The position numbers and the translations under genes were made by a program. Of a stretch of 64,000 nt of DNA, positions 26,761-34,349 are shown in pieces. Source of the stretch: Hyphomonadaceae bacterium (lineage in GTDB: Bacteria > Pseudomonadota > Alphaproteobacteria > Caulobacterales > Aquidulcibacteraceae); the NCBI GenBank assembly GCA_022843225.1, contig JALHOC010000005.1, positions 24,983-88,982 of the forward strand, given 5' to 3'. The first letter of the stretch is position 1; every line of letters begins with the position of its first letter. The notes beneath the pieces are model-generated. The model was not told the DNA's origin and did no database searches. It saw only the letters and a program-made list of their open reading frames with translations.

Positions 26761-27669
26761 TCAATAAATGGCTTTAGGCAAGGCGCGGATCGCGTCGGCG
26801 CCGCCTATCGCCGCGAGATAGGCATCGGGCTCTATGGCGACATAGGTCTGCCGGTATGCGGCCCAAGCCTCGGGCGCATCGGCCGATGCCGCATAGGTTC
26901 GCAGATGCGCAAGGTCTAGTTCGTAGTCGGGCGCAGCACTGGTGGGATGGGCCCCAAACGGCGCCTCGGCGACGGCCGCAACCACCGAACGCTCGAACAG
27001 ATTGAAGCGAGCATTGACGGGCAGGTCGAGGTCCCGCGTCGTGACGATTTTCTCTGAGGTCACATAAACCTTGGCGGCGGCGCGCGAGATGAGTTCGTCG
27101 AAGAAAGGGTCGGGCGAGAACACGAGCACGTTGCCCTTCTCATCGCTGCGATGAACATGGATGAGCGCGGCGTCGAGCTTGAGCGCGGGCGCAGCCAGAA
27201 GTGCTTCGCCATCTTCATACGGCGATGTGATCATCTTGAAGTCCGGCTGATCAACCACCGAAGTGCCTAGGCCAACGCGCGTGGGTAAGAATGGCAATTT
27301 CATCGCCGCCGCGCGCAGCATCCAATGGGCCATGCCTTCGTCGAGTTCGAGCACGGGAAGGCCCGCTTGGCGCGCGTTCTTGAAGTGTGGTTCGATCGGG
27401 ATATGATCCATAGACACGAACGCGAAGACGAGCTTTTTCACTTTACCTGCAGCGGCCAGCATGCCGACGTCGGGCCCGCCATAGGGAGCGACGAGGGTGA
27501 GATCGGTGATGTCCGACCGTAGCAAGGCGCGCACCAACGCCATCGGCTTGCGCCGGGTGGCCCAGCCGCCGATGCCGATCGTCATGCCGCTGGAGAGCCG
27601 CTCAATGATGTCAGCAATCGAGCAGACCTTGTTCAACGCTTTGGGCTCGCTCAATGGCCGAAATCCCAT
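26761..27669 (-). CDS. ipdA: ring C hydrolase alpha subunit IpdA
   Basis: 302 residues. GMTIGIGGWATRRKPMALVRALLRSD (split over residues 28-53), APYGGPDVGM and LELDEGM match IpdA of Mycobacterium; Glu111 in DEGM corresponds to the proposed catalytic glutamate. With IpdB it opens ring C by hydrolysis. The ATG at 27669 overlaps the hsaC stop by 19 bases and has only a weak ribosome site, so a downstream TTG start is possible; the conserved core is unaffected. Second gene of the hsaC-led operon. Confidence 0.92.
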   Translation of the reverse strand: MGFRPLSEPKALNKVCSIADIIERLSSGMTIGIGGWATRRKPMALVRALLRSDITDLTLVAPYGGPDVGMLAAAGKVKKLVFAFVSMDHIPIEPHFKNARQAGLPVLELDEGMAHWMLRAAAMKLPFLPTRVGLGTSVVDQPDFKMITSPYEDGEALLAAPALKLDAALIHVHRSDEKGNVLVFSPDPFFDELISRAAAKVYVTSEKIVTTRDLDLPVNARFNLFERSVVAAVAEAPFGAHPTSAAPDYELDLAHLRTYAASADAPEAWAAYRQTYVAIEPDAYLAAIGGADAIRALPKAIY

Positions 27670-28535
27670 TTGTGACCCCAGAGGTCTTCCTTCTGGGTGA
27701 TGGTGGGTGTGAAGGTTGACCAATCGGGCGTTAGCAAGCCGCCGCAACCGTATTCGACATCGAATCCGCTGGGGCTGCGCACATAGAAGCTGACCATCTT
27801 ATCATTTGTGTGCCGCCCCAGTGTCGCCGAAAGGTGGTGTCCGGCCTTCAGCGCTCGATCGAGCGCAAGGCCAACATCGTCGAGAGCCGGCGCTTCGATC
27901 ATGACGTGGATCAGTCCGGCGGGATGGGGAAACTCGCCGACCGCGACCGTATGATGGCGTGGGCCTGCAGCATGAAGAAAGTGCAATCCGAGCGATCCGC
28001 CTTCAATGGGGATGCGCATCTCGTCACTGTCGCCGAAGCCGAGGTGCTTCAGATAAAACGCGCGCGTTTCTTTCAGTTTGAGGGCCGGCAGCACGACGTG
28101 ACCCATACCGCCGTCGTCCGTGACGAAGTGCGAGGTGCCAACAGGCGACACAAACGGCGTGCCGGTGACTACATGGCCCCAGCACAATTCGAGCGGGTTG
28201 CCCGATGGATCGGCGCAGGTGACATAGTCGCGCACAGCACGCGCTTGCGCGCCATCGGGCGTGCCTGACGTAAGCTCTACGCCTGCTGACCGCAGGGAGT
28301 TTAGCGCCGCTTGAAAATCCGCTTCGGTAGTGAACTCCAACCCGGCGGCGAGGAGGCGATCATGGTCGCTCCGTTCGATACGGAAGCGCCAGGGCCGGTC
28401 GTCCATTCGCAAAAGCAGCACGTTGGGGTCGTCGCTTGCGACGGCGGCCAAACCCAAGATTTGTTCGCCAAATGCGCGCCACGCTGTGAGGTCCTTGGCT
28501 GCGACGCGAACATAGGCCAGCGAGCGAACCGCCAT
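27651..28535 (-). CDS. hsaC: 3,4-DHSA extradiol dioxygenase HsaC/TesB
   Basis: 294 residues with two-domain type I extradiol dioxygenase architecture. Iron ligands are His146 (GMGHVVL), His210 (GLIHVMIE) and Glu261 (FDVEYG); His195 and Tyr251 fill the catalytic positions, the same numbers as in BphC. MSATLGRH-like LSATLGRHTNDKMVSFYV and LWGHKW at the end are close to mycobacterial HsaC. The enzyme cleaves the aromatised ring A of 3,4-dihydroxy-9,10-seco-steroid in the meta position. It is the first gene of the 12 kb - operon; its product is the substrate of HsaD at 36866. Confidence 0.93.
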   Translation of the reverse strand: MAVRSLAYVRVAAKDLTAWRAFGEQILGLAAVASDDPNVLLLRMDDRPWRFRIERSDHDRLLAAGLEFTTEADFQAALNSLRSAGVELTSGTPDGAQARAVRDYVTCADPSGNPLELCWGHVVTGTPFVSPVGTSHFVTDDGGMGHVVLPALKLKETRAFYLKHLGFGDSDEMRIPIEGGSLGLHFLHAAGPRHHTVAVGEFPHPAGLIHVMIEAPALDDVGLALDRALKAGHHLSATLGRHTNDKMVSFYVRSPSGFDVEYGCGGLLTPDWSTFTPTITQKEDLWGHKWDFGH

Positions 28536-28584
28536 CCTGCCCTCCCTGTGCCGGCTGTGCCGGATTATCGATGATCATGCCTAT

Positions 28585-28599
28585 CAAGCAGGGCGCTTG
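28585..28599. promoter_or_regulatory. CAAGC-N5-GCTTG dyad upstream of the hsaC-ipd operon
   Basis: Perfect 5-base arms CAAGC/GCTTG, 50 bases upstream of the hsaC start. The CAAG/CTTG halves recall the KstR2 operator, although KstR2 uses a 2-base spacer. An ACGCAA hexamer follows at 28639-28644. Weak on its own. Confidence 0.35.
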
Positions 28600-28744
28600 T
28601 ATTCAAGCCATCTTCGTCGCGGTATGGCCGCAAGCAATACGCAAAACGGCGGTGAATGGCGACAAAAGCAACGAGCTGCGCAGGCTTGCGCCATTGCTCG
28701 GGCGGCGTGTTGGCGCCAGGATTGGAAGTGTGAGAGGACGGCCC

Positions 28745-29908
28745 ATGCCCGACAAAATGGAAGCTTTCCGAGGAGAGGTACGCGCGTGGCTTCGAAGTCA
28801 GTTGAGCGGGCCTTTTGCAAGCGTGCGTGGCCTGACGCGGCAGATGGATGACATCGACACCTTGCGCGCTTGGGAGCGCGCGCTTGGTGACGGTGGCCTG
28901 AGCTGCATTGCCTGGCCGAGAGCCTTCGGGGGCTGTGACGCAACCGTCGCAGAGCAGGTTGTGTTCGCCGAGGAATACGCGCGCGCCGGGGCGCCGCCGC
29001 GTTTAGGGCATTTGGGCGTGGAATTGGTTGGGCCAACTCTGCTGACGTTCGGCACGCCCGATCAACAAGCGCGTTTTCTGCCGGCGATCGCGCGGGGCGA
29101 GGCGATTTGGTGCCAGGGGTATTCCGAGCCGGGCGCGGGGTCGGATCTCGCGAGCGTTCGAACGCGTGCCCGCCTAGACGCAGATCGCTGGATCATTGAC
29201 GGGCACAAAATATGGACCTCGCTGGGCATGGTCTCGGACTGGGTGTTCGTTTTGGCGCGCACGGAGCCAGGAAGTCGCGGACCGAAGGGTTTGTCTTTTC
29301 TGCTGGTTCCGCTTGAGCAGGAGGGCGTGACGGTGCGCCCGATCCGCCAAATGACCGGCGAGGCCGAGTTCGCGGAAGTGTTCTTCGACGGTGCTGAAAC
29401 TAGCGCCGACAATATTGTCGGCGCGCCGGGCCAGGGTTGGGCGGTGGCTATGGGCTTGCTCGGCTTCGAGCGCGGCGTCTCAACCCTCGTGCAGCAGATG
29501 CGCTTCAACACCGAGATCCAGATGCTCATCGAGGCCGCACGCGCCAATGGCGCCGCGAAAGACCCAGTACTCCGCCAGCGCATTGCCGACGCTTGGATCG
29601 GTCTCAAGATCATGCGCGCCAATGCCTTGCGCATGCTGGCTGATGCTGATTCGGAATCGCTCGGCGAAGCCGCATTGACCTACAAGCTCTATTGGTCGCG
29701 GTGGCATCGCGATTTGGGCGATCTGGCGATGGATGTTCTCGGCGTCGCTGGCGAGATTGGCGAAGGCGACTATCGCTATGAGGGCCTGGTGCAGATGCAT
29801 TTGATGTCGCGTTCGGACACCATCTATGCGGGCTCCAGCCAAATCCAGCGCAACATCATCGCCGAGCGCGGACTTGGGCTGCCCAAGGAGCCGCGCGGCG
29901 ATCTTTAG
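28745..29908 (+). CDS. acyl-CoA dehydrogenase, catalytic alpha-type subunit
   Basis: 387 residues from the ATG at 28745 (GAGAGGA upstream). It has YSEPGAGSDLAS, IDGHKIWTS and C-terminal IYAGSSQIQRNIIAERGLGLP. The base is Glu242 in LLGFERGVS, as in the paralogue at 22043, while the EGT position is Ala-Gly-Ser. It is divergent from hsaC and transcribed alone. It could pair with the base-less subunit at 17891. It overlaps the convergent crotonase at its 3' end by 4 bases. Confidence 0.85.
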   Translation: MPDKMEAFRGEVRAWLRSQLSGPFASVRGLTRQMDDIDTLRAWERALGDGGLSCIAWPRAFGGCDATVAEQVVFAEEYARAGAPPRLGHLGVELVGPTLLTFGTPDQQARFLPAIARGEAIWCQGYSEPGAGSDLASVRTRARLDADRWIIDGHKIWTSLGMVSDWVFVLARTEPGSRGPKGLSFLLVPLEQEGVTVRPIRQMTGEAEFAEVFFDGAETSADNIVGAPGQGWAVAMGLLGFERGVSTLVQQMRFNTEIQMLIEAARANGAAKDPVLRQRIADAWIGLKIMRANALRMLADADSESLGEAALTYKLYWSRWHRDLGDLAMDVLGVAGEIGEGDYRYEGLVQMHLMSRSDTIYAGSSQIQRNIIAERGLGLPKEPRGDL

Positions 29909-30678
29909 CGTTGGCGCGCAGCGAAAAAGGCGTTGAGCGCGGCTTGAACTTCCGGCTGTCCGGTGGCGCGCGCTATGCCGTGGGCCTCAAGCCCCAACTG
30001 TTCCGCGAGGGTGTTCGTTGACGAGACGCCTAGTTGACGCTTGATCACAGCGATGGCGTCGCCCGGCAGCGCCGCGATGGCGCGCGCCGCCTCGAGTGCT
30101 TGGGCGGCAAGTTGCTGGTCTTCGACGACGCGCGCCACCAAACCCGCGCTGAGCGCTTGTTCGGCTGATAGCGGCGTATTGAGCGCCAGGATTTCAAAGG
30201 CCTTCTGGCGGCCGGTAAGGCGCGGCAAGAACCATGTCGCGCCTCCGTCCGGCGTCAGCCCTGAAGCGCTGTACGCCGATACAAAGCGCGCTGACTTCGC
30301 TGCGATCGTTAAGTCAGCGCCAATGGCGATCGAAAAGCCGCCGCCCGCGGCCACTCCTTGAACTGCCGCTATGACAGGCGCAGGCGCGGCGCGTAGCCGC
30401 TCAAGCCCAAGATGAAACAACGATGCCATTTCGAGGACGTGGCGTTCGGCGCGCTCGCGCTCCCGCCGTATTTCTTCAAGGTCGCCCCCGACAGAAAATG
30501 CTGCGCCTTCTGCGTCGAGGAGGATCGCGCGTACGCCAGGCATTGCAGCGACATCCAAGGATGCAGCCGCGAACGCTTTGAGAAAGGCGAGGTCTATCGC
30601 GTTGCGCCGCTCGGGTGCGCAGAAGGTAAAGCGCGCAATCGCACCGTCGACGATGAGCCGCAAGCGTTCTTCGCTCAT
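29905..30678 (-). CDS. enoyl-CoA hydratase/isomerase, PaaG-like
   Basis: 257 residues, standard crotonase length. GAAFSVGGDLEEI and VQGVAAGGGFSIAIGADL form the oxyanion-hole loops. In place of the usual PE glutamate it has SAYSASGLTPDGGATWFLPRL, the arrangement of PaaG-type isomerases in which the Asp of the PDGG motif is catalytic. A double-bond isomerase acting on an enoyl-CoA is therefore likelier than a hydratase. It is the last gene of the - run from 34212, overlapping the DUF6285 gene by 4 bases. Confidence 0.83.
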   Translation of the reverse strand: MSEERLRLIVDGAIARFTFCAPERRNAIDLAFLKAFAAASLDVAAMPGVRAILLDAEGAAFSVGGDLEEIRRERERAERHVLEMASLFHLGLERLRAAPAPVIAAVQGVAAGGGFSIAIGADLTIAAKSARFVSAYSASGLTPDGGATWFLPRLTGRQKAFEILALNTPLSAEQALSAGLVARVVEDQQLAAQALEAARAIAALPGDAIAVIKRQLGVSSTNTLAEQLGLEAHGIARATGQPEVQAALNAFFAARQR

Positions 30679-30986
30679 AAGCGATGCTCCGGCGCGAGAT
30701 GTTCGGGGCGGACAACGGCGAGGCGCGCGATGGTGCGGTGCATGATCAGATCGAATGTAGCACCCCAGGTCTCGTCCCGGGCTCCGGTTCGAATCTCAGC
30801 GACGAGTTTTGCTTCATCCATCTCCGCAAGCGGCGGCGCTTCGATCTCGCGTGCGACCAAGTCCAAAATGTGCCCGCAGACGATCAATTGGTAGCGGTCC
30901 CCATGGTCGAGCCGCTCGCGCAAAGCGTGCAGATGGCTTGCCACTGTCCGCAATAATTCAGAGGCGTCGGGTCGATGGTGACGCAT
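30675..30986 (-). CDS. DUF6285 domain-containing protein
   Basis: 103 residues from the ATG at 30986. Largely helical, with LRTVASHLHALRERLDHGDRYQL and a histidine-rich pattern. This small family is regularly found next to aminoglycoside-phosphotransferase-like genes and acyl-CoA dehydrogenases; no role is known to me. Here its ATG shares a base with the stop of the phosphotransferase-like gene (TGATG), and its own end overlaps the crotonase start by 4 bases, so it is translationally coupled on both sides. Confidence 0.7.
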   Translation of the reverse strand: MRHHRPDASELLRTVASHLHALRERLDHGDRYQLIVCGHILDLVAREIEAPPLAEMDEAKLVAEIRTGARDETWGATFDLIMHRTIARLAVVRPEHLAPEHRL

Positions 30987-32011
30987 CAGTCGTAGGCGCC
31001 TTTGAGCGTCATCATGAGATCGTACTCCATCATCGCTACATTGCGTCCGCAAACGGCGTAAGCTGGCGATTTGCGCCCCTGCATGTGGCCGTAGGCCTGC
31101 AGCACATTGTACATGCCCCAGCGAATGAGGCCGTAGATTTCCCACCAGCGCACTTCATCCGCTTCAATGCGGGCGCCGCCTTGAGCACAGTATGCGTCTA
31201 GCAAGGCGTCGCGCGTCGCTAAACCGCCCGCGTGCAGGTTCAGGCGTCCGAAACGCCACGACCGTGTGCACAGCCAGCCCAGGTCTTCCGCAGGCGAACC
31301 CAAGTGCGAACACTCCCAATCGAGCAGCGCGGTCACCACTGCGCCGTCGACCATGAAGTTTCCTATGCGGAAATCCCCATGCGCAAGCCCTTTTGCGCGC
31401 GCCGGCGTTGGGTGGCGTTCGAGCCAGCGGAGCCCGAATTCGAGGGCGGGGTGAGGTTCATCAAGCGCATCAAGCCGTGTGCGCATGGCTGCGATTGGGT
31501 CGCCGCTCTCCGGATACTCTGCGAGGAATTCGACGGACCCAGCGTCGAGGGCATGTAAGCGCGCGAGCGCATCCATCAGGGCGGTCAAGATGGCCTTATG
31601 GTGTGTGTCATCCGCGAGCAGACGTCGCGGCAGCGTCTTGCCATGAACGAACGCGGTGACGAAGCCTGGGCCAAGCTCGTCTGTGGAATCATAGGCGAAA
31701 ATGGGCTCGGGCGTTGGAATTCCAGCCGCGTGAACGATCGCCAACAGACGATATTGCAGGCCTGGCGGTAGGAAAGGATTGGTTGTGCCGCTGAATGTCT
31801 CTTCGCGCGATACGAGCCGTCGGCGGGTGCCGCCATTGACAAGGTCGAACAGCAGCGTCCGATTTGAGCCGCCGAGCGTGGCTTGCTCAATATGCTCTAC
31901 GCGCGCGCCTTCGCCGAAGCGGCGCCGCACAGCACGGCTTAGGCGATCTTCGACTTCAGAGAGGATAGCCGGCAAGCGTCCCGTCCTCCGCGACCCGTTC
32001 GATGTATTCAC
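30986..32011 (-). CDS. phosphotransferase family protein (APH-like, FadE36-associated type)
   Basis: Up to 341 residues. Kinase-like fold with the Brenner motif KGLAHGDFRIGNFMVDG (catalytic Asp in HGDFRIGN) and the metal-binding DWE in TALLDWECSHLGSP, as in aminoglycoside phosphotransferases and ACAD10/ACAD11-type kinases. The latter phosphorylate hydroxyacyl-CoAs, so a role in handling a 4-hydroxyacyl or steroid hydroxyacyl ester is conceivable. The ATG at 32011 overlaps the upstream gene by 56 bases; a TTG at 31975 with GGAGG upstream is a credible alternative start. Confidence 0.82.
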   Translation of the reverse strand: MNTSNGSRRTGRLPAILSEVEDRLSRAVRRRFGEGARVEHIEQATLGGSNRTLLFDLVNGGTRRRLVSREETFSGTTNPFLPPGLQYRLLAIVHAAGIPTPEPIFAYDSTDELGPGFVTAFVHGKTLPRRLLADDTHHKAILTALMDALARLHALDAGSVEFLAEYPESGDPIAAMRTRLDALDEPHPALEFGLRWLERHPTPARAKGLAHGDFRIGNFMVDGAVVTALLDWECSHLGSPAEDLGWLCTRSWRFGRLNLHAGGLATRDALLDAYCAQGGARIEADEVRWWEIYGLIRWGMYNVLQAYGHMQGRKSPAYAVCGRNVAMMEYDLMMTLKGAYD

Positions 32012-32969
32012 TCATGCCGTAGCCGGTGACACCGTCCCAGGTCCAGCGCGTGTGCCCCTCGGCGATGCGGCTCATCATCGTGCGGCCATGTTCTTCGCGG
32101 CGATTGCGCAATGGCGCCAGCGAAAGCACTTCGCCGCTGATGCTGGCGCGCTTGCCGCACTCGGTGATCACGTTGACTCGAATTTGTGCGGGGTCCTTCG
32201 CCGCGGTCCAATCTGTCACCAAGTCGAAATCGGCGATCTCGTAATATTTACCGTCAAGCATCAGCACGCCGGATCGGCGCGCGCGGTTATGCGCGTCGGC
32301 GATTTTGTGGATCATAAAGCCTCGTCCATCGGGGAAGGCTGCGAGCAACAGCCGATACCAGATGATGTTGGTCCACCAGCGCGGTCCCCAGCTATGGTCG
32401 CGCCAGCCATGACCTGGTGAGAGTGTCCAGCTTTCTTGACCAATCCTGATGAGGCCTTCGGCGCGGACATGTTGATTAAAATGCCCCAGCGAAAAATCAC
32501 GGCCATACATAGTGGGTTGATCTTTTGTCGTTGGCTCACCGCCGTGCTGCGGTGAAATCGTGAAGAGCGACCAACGAACGCTACAGGGCAAACGTGGCGC
32601 GGACTTCAAGAGGTTCGCGGGATCCCGGAGGTCGTCGGGGCGATCCACGATCATCACTTCGCCCTCATAGATCGTGTCGATGCGTTTCATCGGTTCGACA
32701 ATCTCGAAGCGAAGACCTCCAGCGTCGAATGTGTTGTTATGGGTGATCTTCGGGCGCTTGAACTGCGCCGCTATGCGCCCGTCCGGAAGGTAGAGCACAA
32801 CCGAGAGCTCAGCGTAACCTTCGTTGACGCGATTGCCGAGTCGGATCCAGCCGCCGACCCCGCTAGTGTCGTCGAAAGCGTTCACATAAATGCTCTCGTT
32901 GAAATTGACCTCAGGCCCAGGCGGATGCGCGAATTCGTCTTGCGGCGAGAGCTTGTAGAGATGCGCCAT
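31956..32969 (-). CDS. DUF7065/DUF7064 lipocalin-like protein
   Basis: 337 residues rich in beta strands, with Trp-rich stretches (SPGHGWRDHSWGPRWWTN, WTWDGVTGYGMSEYIERV) typical of the DUF7064/7065 proteins that resemble the carotenoid hydratase CrtC and other lipocalin-like folds. These occur in sterol and terpenoid catabolic clusters without a demonstrated activity that I know of. It lies between the VOC and the phosphotransferase-like genes in a - run. Ligand binding or hydration of a hydrophobic double bond would fit the fold. Confidence 0.7.
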   Translation of the reverse strand: MAHLYKLSPQDEFAHPPGPEVNFNESIYVNAFDDTSGVGGWIRLGNRVNEGYAELSVVLYLPDGRIAAQFKRPKITHNNTFDAGGLRFEIVEPMKRIDTIYEGEVMIVDRPDDLRDPANLLKSAPRLPCSVRWSLFTISPQHGGEPTTKDQPTMYGRDFSLGHFNQHVRAEGLIRIGQESWTLSPGHGWRDHSWGPRWWTNIIWYRLLLAAFPDGRGFMIHKIADAHNRARRSGVLMLDGKYYEIADFDLVTDWTAAKDPAQIRVNVITECGKRASISGEVLSLAPLRNRREEHGRTMMSRIAEGHTRWTWDGVTGYGMSEYIERVAEDGTLAGYPL

Positions 32970-32986
32970 GGGCTAAAGCTCCGCTG

Positions 32987-33445
32987 TCATGACAGAGGTC
33001 CCGATTGATAAAGTTCGATACGGAAGCCGTCGGGGTCAATGAGGTAGACGATCCGCCCGTGGAAAAGCGGATGGGGGCTGGTCGTCATCGGCGCGGAAAC
33101 AAATCTGTGCCCTTCGGCCAGCAAATTCTCATAAAGAGCATCTAGATCGTCGTCGATCTCGACAGCAAAATGGGCAGCGCCGGCGCTACCATTGGCGGGC
33201 AAGATGGGCGGCCCGCCGCCGACATATTCCAGCAATTCCAGAATTTGATCATTGCGTCCGAAACTCAAGAAGCATTGCCGGACAGAGCATCCCGGATAGC
33301 CGGTGATTTCGCCGACCCGCCGCCCTTCTCTCAGCCACGGCCCGTGCACCTGGATGTCAAATAACTCTCTATAGAATGCGATCGAACGGTCAAGATCAGC
33401 GACAGTCAGCCCCACGTGCTGCAACGCCTTGATACGGGTCCTCAT
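32987..33445 (-). CDS. VOC (glyoxalase/bleomycin resistance) family protein
   Basis: 152 residues, one VOC module pair: LQHVGLTVADLDRSIAFYRELFD at the N-terminus, a central AAHFAVEIDDDLDALYENL, and YLIDPDGFRIELYQ at the C-terminus supplying the terminal metal-ligand Glu. His9 (LQHVG), His172-type and Glu are consistent with a metal site. Methylmalonyl-CoA epimerase and small dioxygenases share this fold. It overlaps the SDR start by 4 bases. Reaction unknown. Confidence 0.72.
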   Translation of the reverse strand: MRTRIKALQHVGLTVADLDRSIAFYRELFDIQVHGPWLREGRRVGEITGYPGCSVRQCFLSFGRNDQILELLEYVGGGPPILPANGSAGAAHFAVEIDDDLDALYENLLAEGHRFVSAPMTTSPHPLFHGRIVYLIDPDGFRIELYQSGPLS

Positions 33446-34212
33446 GATTTGGTGACGTATGTCTTGACGATATCTAGGAAGGGCGGCCGCTCGCCCCCGC
33501 CGTCAACCGCAAGTTCGGCTCCGTTGACATAAGACGCGAGCGGAGAAGCCAGGAACAGAGCCGCGTCCGCGATGTCTTGCCCGCGTCCAAGCCGCTTGAT
33601 CGGCAAGCTGGCGGCGAGTGCGGCTTGCGTCTCTGGCGAACCATAGGTCACATCCGCCTGCTCGGTTTCAATGAGACCTGCAACGATCGCATTGACTCTG
33701 ATCTTCGGGGCCCATTCCTGCGCAAGGCTGCGGGTGAGGGCCAATAGCCCCGCCTTCGCAGCAGAATAGGCCGCCGTACCTGGCGATGGGCGCACCGCAG
33801 AAACGCTGGCGATGTTGATGATGGCGCCGCCGGAATCTTGCATGAGCGGGTGGCACGCCTGGGATAGGTGCAAAGGCGCCATCAGGTTGAGCGCGACTAT
33901 GGACTCGGAAAAGCGTGGACTTGCGGTCGCGGCGTCAGTTTGCGGGGAGCCCCCGGCGTTGTTGACGAGCACGTCAAGCCGGCCGTGGCGCGCCTGAATT
34001 GCGGCTATCATCGCTTTGATTTGATCGAGCTGGCGCACATCGCAGATGTGAAACTCCGCTGGAGGTGCAGGCTCTGCTGAATTGCGTCCGCAGGTGATCA
34101 CCTGTGCGCCCGCGCGAGCGAAGCGCTCGACAATCGCGCGCCCGATGCCGCGCCCGCCGCCTGTCACTAAGACGACGCGGTCATGGAAGGAGAGCGGGTT
34201 GTCGTCCAGCAC
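33442..34212 (-). CDS. SDR family oxidoreductase, Rv3549c-like
   Basis: 256 residues. TGGGRGIGRAIV, NNAGG, NIASVSA and catalytic YSAAK are intact. SAVRPSPGTAAYSAAKAGLLALTR, EWAPKIRVNAIVAGLIETE and the YGSPE insert resemble Rv3549c, an SDR of the actinobacterial HIP (KstR2) regulon. It heads the - run that ends in the PaaG-like crotonase and is divergent from fadD3. A ring-D or beta-hydroxyacyl-CoA dehydrogenation is plausible. The shared 137-base gap with fadD3 carries two operator candidates. Confidence 0.82.
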   Translation of the reverse strand: MLDDNPLSFHDRVVLVTGGGRGIGRAIVERFARAGAQVITCGRNSAEPAPPAEFHICDVRQLDQIKAMIAAIQARHGRLDVLVNNAGGSPQTDAATASPRFSESIVALNLMAPLHLSQACHPLMQDSGGAIINIASVSAVRPSPGTAAYSAAKAGLLALTRSLAQEWAPKIRVNAIVAGLIETEQADVTYGSPETQAALAASLPIKRLGRGQDIADAALFLASPLASYVNGAELAVDGGGERPPFLDIVKTYVTKS

Positions 34213-34244
34213 GGGTTCAATCCATTGCGCGCTTTGCGCTTCTG

Positions 34245-34256
34245 AGTGTGCACACT
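34245..34256. promoter_or_regulatory. perfect 12-base palindrome between SDR and fadD3
   Basis: AGTGTGCACACT is identical on both strands and lies 33 bases upstream of the SDR start and about 95 bases upstream of fadD3. It abuts a TATAG stretch that could be a -10 element for the - strand gene. Operator of a dimeric repressor is the simplest reading. Confidence 0.45.
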
Positions 34257-34293
34257 ATAGACCAACCAGGCGGACGCAACTGACCGAACGCGT

Positions 34294-34313
34294 AAAATGA
34301 ATGTCGCTCAATT
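34294..34313. promoter_or_regulatory. 20-base motif shared with 41955-41974
   Basis: AAAATGAATGTCGCTCAATT, about 37 bases upstream of the fadD3 start. Nearly the same sequence (AAAATGAATGACGCTCATT) occurs upstream of the BKACE gene. The second copy is a clean dyad; this one is imperfect. A common regulator for the two + operons is suggested. Confidence 0.45.
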
Positions 34314-34349
34314 GCGCATTTCGGTGTATCAAAGGTTCAGGGAGAATTA

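Noticed and set aside
25947..27669. Annotation as an ordinary 3-oxoacid or glutaconate CoA-transferase
   Set aside because: IpdA and IpdB stretches (GMTIGIGGW.., DEGM; SLHPGV, GNSIHHPNS) and the ring C/D context make the steroid ring hydrolase the better call.
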